64,000 bases of DNA from Hypomesus transpacificus. Lineage: Eukaryota > Chordata > Actinopteri > Osmeriformes > Osmeridae. The notes under the pieces are model-generated. The model did not search any database and was not told the DNA's origin. It saw nothing but the letters and a program-made list of their open reading frames with translations. Shown here piece after piece: positions 56,301 to 64,000 of the stretch. Within the stretch, counting starts at the first letter, position 1; each line of letters opens with the position of its first letter. The translations under genes were made by a program, and so were the position numbers. The stretch covers positions 5,252,693 to 5,316,692 of the forward strand of contig NC_061080.1 in NCBI RefSeq assembly GCF_021917145.1, given 5' to 3'.

Positions 56301-58758
56301 TCCAAAACGAGAAGCACATGGTGATTACGGGCCGTTTCCTCATGGACTCGAACTTCAGCTCTCTTGTCCTGCACACACACAGAGGCATTTTCTGTTTTAT
56401 CTACAATACCCTAATGTCACAATAATTGTTATACAGTACAAGGATAACATTTTACTTTACTGTTGTAAGATCAACAAGTTATTTTTGTGTTTATTATATA
56501 AGTTATTTCAATCTACAATAAATAATGTATCTTATGTCAACCAACCCGAACTGAGCAGCCAAATTTTGCATAAACACAGTCTGTCTCCACCTCTGGACAC
56601 TCATCAATGTGCTCTGTGACCTTTCAAATAAAACAAAATAAGATTCAAATGATTAGATAATAGGATAATAAGAAAATAACAGTTGAGAGATAACAAAAGT
56701 TGCTAAAACAATGTACAATAAGGTACATGGTTGGCTCTAAGTGGACCTGTCCACTTCACTTTTGTTGAGTATTGCTTTACTCAAGGTTAAGTTTCAAGTT
56801 AATTTGCCATTTAAAACAGTTTTAAATGTAACAGGAGTTTTATATTGGAGTTTTATAGGATAGTACAGACATCTTGCGTCAGACGCAGTAACTCTTAATA
56901 CTGTATGTGTACAGGGAGTCAGATGGCTGAGCGGTGAGGGAGTCAGGCTAGTAATCAGAAGGTTGCCGAATCGATTCCCTGCCGTGCCACATGATGTTGT
57001 GTGGGCAAGGCACTTAACCCTACTTACCTCAGGGGGAATGTCCCTGTACTTACTGTAAGTCGCTCTGGATAAGAGCGTCTGCTAAAATGACTAAATGTAA
57101 ATGTAATGATTTTACTTCTTTGTCATTTAGCAGACGCTCTTATCCAGAGCGACTTACAGTAAGTACAGGGCATTCCGCTGAGGCAAGTAGGGTGAGTGCC
57201 TTGCCCAAGGACACAACGTAATTTTTCACGGCCAGGAATCGAGCCGTAAACCTTCTGATTAATAGCCCGATTGCCTATTACTTACCTTGCATCTTTTAAT
57301 CTTCTGGTAGCATTTGTTGGGACACTCAATTTCTACCTCCAGGCACGTGGTCATCTCATGGTCCTGTTTAATTATTAGTAGAAAAAGTAAGAAGAGGCCA
57401 CTTTCTTCAAAATAGCACTGGAGGAGTCTACATAGAGGTATTTTACATAATGTAAAAGCAGTAGACTGGCTGGACATTTTCTATTCATGTCTATTGGAGT
57501 ATGTGTATCTTGCTCTTAAACACAGCTAGAACTACTTTAAGATGAAACAATCATTGATATTGAATGGATAATTGCCACAATCTTTGTTATTACAAAGCAT
57601 ACTTTATGGATTATTGATAATGTCAATACCTCCATTGAGGCTTTCTACCCAATTCTCTAGTTCTCACCTTGAGTTGACAGAACATGTATGGCTTTTTGCA
57701 GTGTTGACAAGATTCCATGCGATGTGTGCAGCTGATCCTAAGGTGTTCTTGGAGGTCCCGCCGCTGCATGACCTCAGAGCAACCTGTATTGGAACATTGC
57801 AGCAACTCGTACTGACAAGCTTTGAGGTGTTCCTGCGGGAAATACAAGTATGAGAGGAAGTCATATAGAGTGTGACTTTGGCTCACTTTTATATTGTCAC
57901 TCTTTAGGCTGCCTTTGCCATGTATTCATTTGGCATGACAAGAATGCTCTAGAATGAAATAGATATTTTAAATATAGCTAACAAAATCCCAGTGTATGAG
58001 GACTTACTTGCAATCGACATAAGGTAATTCTACAAGAGCAGTTAGGAGAGTTTGTGCAGTAGACTTCTAAATTTGATATTTCCCTTTTGCAGCAATTGTC
58101 TTGGAAAACCTATACAGACAGCAATACATAAAAAACAATGCCATCACATGTTGAATAACATTTTATTCAATATATCTGACTACCCTTTTACATTGCTTAA
58201 TACTTTCAATTTCTCACCTCATTAGATTTAATCAAACCTCCATCCAAAGGGCAGACTGGATTCATTCCAGAACCCTCCCTGAAAACAAAAACAGTATATT
58301 CCTAGTTCAGTGCTAGAATTCAGCCAACATTAAGTATATTGACCAACAACACTAACTAATGCCATTTATGCCCTACTCTAACAGCAATTACAGAGTAACT
58401 AGAGAGGGTACAATATATTTTAAATAATAATGGTAAGAAATATAGAAAGATATACATTAGTTAACAATAGTGTGCCTTGCGGAGAGCAAGCACCTGATTA
58501 GGTATTCATTTAATGAAGAGTTGAACCTTACAGTATCCCTTGAATGCAGTGGTGGCAGAAGATGTGACCACAGCCAGACTGATGCGGGTTGAAGACTACA
58601 CCCTTGCAGACAGGACACACATACTGCTCCTCCAGGTTCTTCACAAATTTCAAAGTGTGCTGAACTGGACCCAGGTCAGATTCCCAGGACCCTGTCGCTC
58701 CGGAATTCTGCCGGGAGAGTTCCCATAGGCCGCAGCAATCACTTTCCTCTGTGGTCAT
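53392..58758 (-). CDS. traf5: TNF receptor-associated factor 5 (complete, 10 coding exons)
   Basis: Minus-strand exons: 58532-58758, 58218-58278, 58008-58109, 57668-57832, 57286-57363, 56546-56620, 56276-56368, 54586-54726, 54282-54453, 53392-53975. Phases are consistent, giving 565 codons (human TRAF5 is 557). Domains: RING at about 45-90 with CPVC, SGCGHIFCHHC and CPLD (the last ligand is Asp, as in TRAF5); TRAF-type zinc fingers at about 100-250; coiled coil at about 260-400; MATH/TRAF-C domain to the end (YDGKLIWKIRDF, YLNGDGDGKGSHLSLY, WPFRQTV, DDTLFVKV-like IREDTLFVKV). TRAF5 is a cytoplasmic adaptor and E3-type protein linking CD40, LTBR and related receptors to NF-kB. TRAF5 is preferred over TRAF3 by RQNSG near the N-terminus, the DIHTAQLERNEERFK linker and the adjacent rcor3. 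A splice acceptor at 58773 just before the ATG indicates an untranslated first exon. Confidence 0.94.
54909..56060. mobile_element. DNA transposon-derived element in a traf5 intron
   Basis: Ends are inverted: ATACCGTATTTATC with AATAAGCCGC at the left; GCCGCGGCTATATTTTCG with AATACGGTAT at the right. The interior has repeated AAGCCGC/AAGTCGC motifs. A second repeat-like segment (about 55300-55630, starting AGGGTGACCAGACGTCCTCT) appears nested inside. Non-autonomous; class not certain. Confidence 0.65.
56914..57106 (+). mobile_element. tRNA-derived SINE in a traf5 intron (plus orientation)
   Basis: Full-length copy: head GTCAGATGGCTGAGCGGTGA, box B-like GAATCGATTCCC, tail GTCGCTCTGGATAAGAGCGT with ATGTAA. 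It is followed within about 15 bases by a second copy facing the opposite way. Confidence 0.84.
57118..57280 (-). mobile_element. tRNA-derived SINE, head-truncated, abutting a traf5 splice donor
   Basis: Tail-to-tail with the previous SINE. Its head is cut off at about 57280, exactly at the end of the minus-strand GTAAGT donor (57285-57280) of the traf5 exon at 57286-57363. Confidence 0.8.
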
Positions 58759-59900
58759 TTTCTATGTTCAATCTAGACAGACTGACAAGATAACAAGTTG
58801 GTGGAATGCATGGGCCCCATTCGCTTGACAGAGTGCGAATTATACAATGACAACTTATTTTCCAGGTTGTTAAGTAATATTTACGATTACAGGTAAGAAC
58901 AATATATAAATGTATCGACCCCCGACCTTTTTACCTCTTTTGGGGGGGGATCCAAGTCTTAATCAGCGGGGTCAAACCTCCCCAAGCCCCCAGATGTGGA
59001 CCACAAAACATTAAGTGGAGCCAAACTGTAAAATCGAATTACCAATTTACATTTGAATCCATCAAATACCGACAGAAGTGAAGCTTCTCGATTATTTTAC
59101 GCTGTAGTCCGCTGTAGTACCGTTCAACGTACTGTACAATATGCCTTTTCAGAAATCCCCCTGTGCTACTGCAATGCAGTGGTCAACAAGGGGCAACCCT
59201 TACACACATTTATTGTCATTGTAAATTAAGGAAAAGCGGCACTTGAATTGTGACAATGCCCACAATTGTACTCGGGTTTTACTATCGGACACATGTAGAC
59301 ATGAAGACTTTTAACAATGTTTGTGCTGTGAACATTGTTTAAGCTCAAGAGTGTGTTGCGTCCTTACGCCGGGGAATCCCCATTGCAGTAGGGTGCTTGC
59401 TGCAGGCAATGAAACGATTGCATTAGATGAATATCTTGATTTAAATAGCCTACCAATATCACACCTTTTTTAATGAAAAGTTAAAACAACCGAGTACGTA
59501 TCTCAGGAGAAAATTCAATAAATCCAATGTCAATCTTCAGGCTATTCTATTTGCTTTCGCTTTACATACAACGTGAGGCACGCTGCTGTCTGCAGATTAC
59601 ATTCTTACATTCTTACCTTGTTTCAGTACGCGGAATTCCCGTGTGTGCTCTTTGCTAAAATATTTCACAGATCACTAATAATGTAAATTAATGGCCAGAA
59701 CATATTTGTGGGTCCTTAATTTTGTGGGTCCTTATTTTGTCCAGCATCACAGCTCGGCATAACGCCAGTGTCTGTATTTGAGCGGAAAAAGTTTCAGGAA
59801 GTTGAAATTGTGGGTGAAGTTTACACCAATTAAAACTTAGGTAGCTTACAGCCCGTTAACTACTGACGCGTGCTCTGCGTGTGACGTCTGCCAACGATTT
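58759..59900 (-). promoter_or_regulatory. traf5: traf5 5' UTR intron and probable promoter region
   Basis: A minus-strand acceptor at 58773-58774 precedes the coding exon. A good GTAAG donor at 59615-59611 after ACTGAAACAAG is the best candidate end of an untranslated first exon. CpG content rises around 59600-59890. This is inference; no start site can be fixed. Confidence 0.4.
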
Positions 59901-61722
59901 CAGTCTGCAAACCAGGATGGTTCAATACCATTGAATTGAAGGCCTAGAGTATCCTACATGCATTTTATAAGCATTTGATTATGACACAATAAGCAATTGT
60001 AGGGTTTCGTCCTGTACACCGTTGATTTGTAATTTGAAATCGGTTTAATTGATAGCCACAGCTTATAGGCTACTTTATATCCACCACCATTATTTCCATT
60101 GCCACATTCTTAATCAAAACTATATATTTGCAAGAAGGCTTATATGAAATTGTTGACTCTGTATATTGTTCATTGAATATTTTCACTCTTGGCCATGGTT
60201 AATTTTGTCAAAGATTAAAGATACTGTGTTAGAAAAGAAAGACTTCTGTGTAGGCTGTAGCGATATTAGATTCTACTGTAGCTTCCATATAGTTCTACAA
60301 TATATTTTATTCAGGGATTGCAGTTATGGATCAATATGAGAACACAAGAAAATGACAATCTACCATCTATTTTTGGACATGGTGATTTACCTGATAATTG
60401 TAGGCCTGTTACATGCAAGACATTTAGGATAAAGTGATGATGACAAACAAAAATATCAGGCAAAAGTGAGTTATTTCAATGCCATCCAGATATCAATGCA
60501 AAAATGCTGACAGAATTAGATTGCGGTTTTGTTTAATGACTTTAAAAAATCAAAATTAATGCTTGATCAAAATATTTGAGTATACTGTAAATTGTATTGA
60601 ACCACATCAGCATATTTCTTTTGGGGAATATTATAGTGTTTTAGCGTAGACTTTCAAAGATCACATCAGGTAGCTTTATGTAATCAGTAAAAAATAAATA
60701 AGATGGTCATGAACAATTATTAATATTAGCTCTGTCATTTGGTTACTGATCATGGACTGACTAAATGTCATAAGCCACCTGAGTTATCGTGTACAGATTG
60801 TTATGAAACTTCATGTTCCTTAAAAATGTCTAAAGGAATATATATGCCTAATGCATTACACTATTAACTACATGGTAAAGAATAAAAAAAGAAATCCCGG
60901 TTCCTTGTAAAAGAAAAGTATTCCTTCTACAATTAATAAAACAGGTGGCTCAAAAAGTATCAACCTAAGTTGCCATTTATCTTGTCACACATAAGAACAT
61001 GGGGGACAACATGTATTGACAAAATAATACACATTTGCTAACAACTTGCAATCTACAATGTCTGCATACAATCTTGACTGTTTAATTGAATATCATATTT
61101 AATCTAATTCCTGGAAAATGTGTCTCACTGTTGAGAAAGACAGACAATAGTGACAGTGACATCATAGCTTATTAATACATCAATATAAAACATCTTAAGT
61201 AAAGTAACGTTGTGGTTTTTAATCCATGTTTCATTGAGTTTTAATTCATGTAATAACACTGTTTTCTCACAAGAGAAGTAAGCATAAGAGCACTTACACA
61301 GGTTTATTACACTGAACACAGGCAAGAACCAGTGGAGTTCATAGCACCAAGTAGAAAAATAAATAATGGGATAAGACACAAAATTAGTTTTAAAAAAATG
61401 TATCAGTGTAATAATAAAAGAAACAAGCGCAAGAGTGTTGACACTATCGACAGTTGAGAACATTTGTTTGTGATACTTACACCTTCTTAGTGCTTTCAAT
61501 TATATATTTAATGTATTTTCCATTTGCAATTTGCAAATCCATTAAGTTTAGTCAGCGTTGTACAATTCAACTCTTAAATGTCTTACTATACATGCAAACA
61601 CATAATTTTTTAATAAATAAAACATTGCAGAGACAGGATGGCTATCCTACTATACATAATTATCCCACAAGGTTTTTACATCTCATTAATATTCACCTTA
61701 ATATTCTCCTTATAGCCGCTGC
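59901..61722. other. traf5-rcor3 spacer and probable rcor3 3' UTR
   Basis: AT-rich and low in recognisable repeats; no gene seen. The right part may be rcor3 3' UTR, since that gene ends at 62299 on the minus strand. Confidence 0.5.
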
Positions 61723-62208
61723 CAGGGGCGGACTGGCCATCGGGGATACCGGGAGAATCCCCGGTGGGCCGACGTGGTTGGGATGGTCCCAAATACCAGC
61801 CCACTGCCATCACTAACCGGCCTTCCCTCTGACATCGACAGCACCTCCTACTTATAAATTGCTCTAAGACCTTAATAGTACACCATCGCTGACGGAGCTT
61901 TATACTCCTCCTCGCGATCTGTATTCAACACTCATGGTGCCTGTTTTTGGAAATATTTCTGAAGTGTCTTCTGAAATGTGTTCTTACGGACTTCGGAAAT
62001 TAAACATATATGATGTAATTTATTTGTAATCATCCAAAATAATGGTAAGTGTATGGGTATTTTTTCAAGTAGGCCAATGACTGGTCCATACGTGCGATGT
62101 ATTGAGTGGGCAATGCGCCGTGTATTGAGTCGGTCGTGCGCCGTGTACTGAGTGGGCTGGTCAGTGACAGTAATTTCCGGGCCACTTTTTTACCCCAGTC
62201 CGCCCCTG
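61723..62208. mobile_element. hAT-type non-autonomous element with perfect 8-bp duplication
   Basis: Inverted ends CAGGGGCGGACTGG and CAGTCCGCCCCTG are flanked on both sides by GCCGCTGC (61715-61722 and 62209-62216). 486 bp, no transposase. It lies 90 bases beyond the rcor3 stop codon and supplies a minus-strand AATAAA at 62019-62024. Confidence 0.9.
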
Positions 62209-62298
62209 GCCGCTGCAAGCATAACAAATCATTGGCCTCCCCCCAAAAAACTATGACGGGTGACTTCACACTCTTTACTTGAAAAATCTACAGCATGC

Positions 62299-62673
62299 TC
62301 AGTGAAGCGATGACGAGGAGGTGGCCTCCGACTGGATACCCACCAAATTAGGCAGCTGTTGGGCGGAGCCTGGGCTTGTTCCCACTAATGTGGTAGGGGG
62401 TGCCGGTGCTGCCGGTCGTGGGTTAAGGCGTGGGGGCAAGGGGTTGGAGGGCCGGATAAGGGGGGGAGGCTGATTGAGGGTGGGCCTGGGCTGGAGGAAG
62501 CGGGCCTGCTGCTGGAGAGGTGGGGGCTGCCTGTGGAGGGCTGGAGTTGCCGGAAGTGAGGGACGTAGGAGAGGCGGGGGCTGGTTGAGTGAGGCTGTGG
62601 AGGTCACCAGGGTCGGAGTTGTCACTGCTGATGGGGCTACAGGGGAGGGGCCTGAAGAGGGCATCACTTGACC
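62299..62673 (-). CDS. rcor3: REST corepressor 3, last coding exon (partial gene)
   Basis: A 3' exon of 124 codons plus stop, entered through the acceptor CTCTTCCAG at 62674. The sequence is the proline- and glutamine-rich C-terminal tail typical of RCOR3: [38 protein letters not shown] and a terminal LVGIQ...SSLH. This tail follows the ELM2 and two SANT domains, which must lie beyond the window edge. RCOR3 is a nuclear CoREST-family scaffold that binds LSD1 and HDAC1/2. RCOR3 lies next to TRAF5, in the same orientation, in human too. RCOR1 has a similar but shorter tail and is less likely here. Confidence 0.88.
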   Translation of the reverse strand, partial: GQVMPSSGPSPVAPSAVTTPTLVTSTASLNQPPPLLRPSLPATPALHRQPPPLQQQARFLQPRPTLNQPPPLIRPSNPLPPRLNPRPAAPAPPTTLVGTSPGSAQQLPNLVGIQSEATSSSSLH

Positions 62674-64000
62674 CTGGAAGAGAGAGGATGTGCAATTCAC
62701 CATCTGTCTTAAAATGTTATCAAGTTAAAACTCATATCTGGTCATAGTTTAATGTTCACAGTATACAAACTCTGGCTTCACCCTATGAACACGTGAAATT
62801 GCATAGCAATCTAGTAATCCTAGATATGGTTTAGAAAACCATGCTCTTAAAACTGCAAACAATTTGATAATGTTTGTATTTGCAGTTTTAATCAATACTT
62901 TAATACACATACTAATTCACATAATAAATACATAGTTACACATACATGTAAATTTAAGAAGACAACACAAATTGTGATTATTCTTAGGAGAGTGTAACAG
63001 ATTGGGTACAACGCAAGTAAAGCGACATTTATACTATTCCGACTCCGATACGGACAGACAGACAAACGGATTCGATTTACTCTTTTAAATTTATAGTACT
63101 CCTAAGTCTGTGGGTGCAGAAAACAGTTCACCGCCAGAGCAGTAGGTGGAGCAACGTTTTTGAACCTTAGAGAAGCCTGCCCCATGACGTCTTTGTGTGT
63201 GGAAGTCGTCAATTGTTCATCAACACATTCATAAGCCCTCATAGATGGGTTGTAGAGGTTCTAATACCTCCGGACCTCTTCAACCAGGCGCTCTTAAATG
63301 CTGTTCTCCATCTTCTTTGATTGTGTTTGGGTTTTTAAAATGGCGGTATTGTGAATGAAATGGAAATGATGGAGTTCGGAAATGATGGAGTTAGCGGACC
63401 AATCACAGCTAAGAGGTATCCATAAAATTCGGACGATAGTCAGGAAAATCAGGAGGTGCACGACGAGCTCTCCGAGGGGCTCGGAGAGGGCGTTCCACAT
63501 CGGAGAGGGCGTTCCCTGTGTCAGTCTCCGTGAAAACTGACTAGTATTAATTTTGCTTTAGGTTAAAATATATATCTGTGGGCATCGCAGGACTGTAATT
63601 AACACGACCAATCATTAAGGTCGGACTGGCACTAATGATTGGACGGCATTCAGACCGAGTGCAATGATTGGACGGACTACTTGTCTGTCTGCCTACCAAC
63701 CTTCTGGAAGTAGTCAGGGAGCACATGCAGGTGTTTTGGAGGAGTGTCTTTGAAGGGAGGGGGTGGGATATTTTGGTTTGGTTTGTTACAAAATCTTTGA
63801 GTCACTGCTCTTTCCAACAGCCATATAATCCAAACATACACACATTCAAATGAATAATAGTACTTAGATCCATGTACTTAGATGAATGTTTTACATTATT
63901 CTCTTTTGTTGAAATATGATTTATGACAAGAGGAGGGTTTAACTTGGCCCTGTAACCTGATGAGCAAAGCCTGATTCAGGCATTGCACTTGGGCAGTGTC
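62674..64000 (-). other. rcor3: rcor3 intron (to window end)
   Basis: No upstream rcor3 exon is recognisable. The 63000-63700 part has short repeats (CGGAGAGGGCGTTCC twice near 63485-63515; ATGATTGGACGG twice near 63635-63675) and looks transposon-derived, but I cannot define ends. Confidence 0.5.

Noticed and set aside
53392..58758. Assignment as TRAF3 or TRAF2
   Set aside because: N-terminal RQNSG, the CPxD end of the RING, the short coiled coil and the linker before MATH match TRAF5; length is 565 against about 568 for TRAF3, so length alone does not decide, but rcor3 adjacency does.
61125..61499. 124-codon minus-strand frame between traf5 and rcor3
   Set aside because: AT-rich, hydrophobic chance frame without homology; more likely rcor3 3' UTR or spacer.

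Overview
The window is vertebrate nuclear DNA from a ray-finned (teleost) fish. Evidence: genes split into short exons with GT/AG boundaries, long introns, tRNA-headed SINEs and an L2-type LINE tail of the fish kind, several hAT-like elements with 8-bp target duplications, a Tc1-type element, and a fish-type NLR leucine-rich-repeat fragment. I cannot name the species.

Layout. (1) 723-4208, plus: an intact single-exon reading frame for a 1161-residue SecA-like ATPase, a bacterial translocase-motor fold encoded in an animal chromosome. (2) 6625-41262, plus: complete mark1 (microtubule affinity-regulating kinase 1), 19 coding exons, 798 codons with an optional 27-nt micro-exon. (3) 44053-48948, minus, tail-to-tail with mark1: a creatine-kinase-like gene of about 420 residues whose nucleotide-binding arginines and reactive cysteine are mostly replaced, so probably a pseudoenzyme. 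(4) 49990-52416, plus: a broken NLR/LRR fragment carrying a TTAA-flanked MITE. (5) 53392-58758, minus: complete traf5 (565 codons, RING, TRAF zinc fingers, coiled coil, MATH domain). (6) 62299-62673, minus: the last coding exon of rcor3; the rest lies beyond the window.

The order mark1 > < CK-like, traf5, rcor3 mirrors two human regions produced by early vertebrate genome duplication: RCOR3-TRAF5 ... MARK1 on chromosome 1q, and RCOR1-TRAF3 ... MARK3 > < CKB on 14q32. The creatine-kinase-like gene stands where a CKB duplicate would be expected beside MARK1, which is the most interesting evolutionary signal here together with the SecA-like gene.

The introns and spacers are rich in transposons. 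Intron 13 of mark1 (32751-37653) is a nested pile of at least six elements. Other notable sequence includes a 45-base G run, a 29-base C run, several perfect hairpins, and a pair of tail-to-tail SINEs next to a traf5 splice donor. The genes do not form one pathway: MARK1 acts on microtubule-associated proteins and polarity, TRAF5 on TNF-receptor/NF-kB signalling, and RCOR3 in the LSD1-CoREST chromatin complex.
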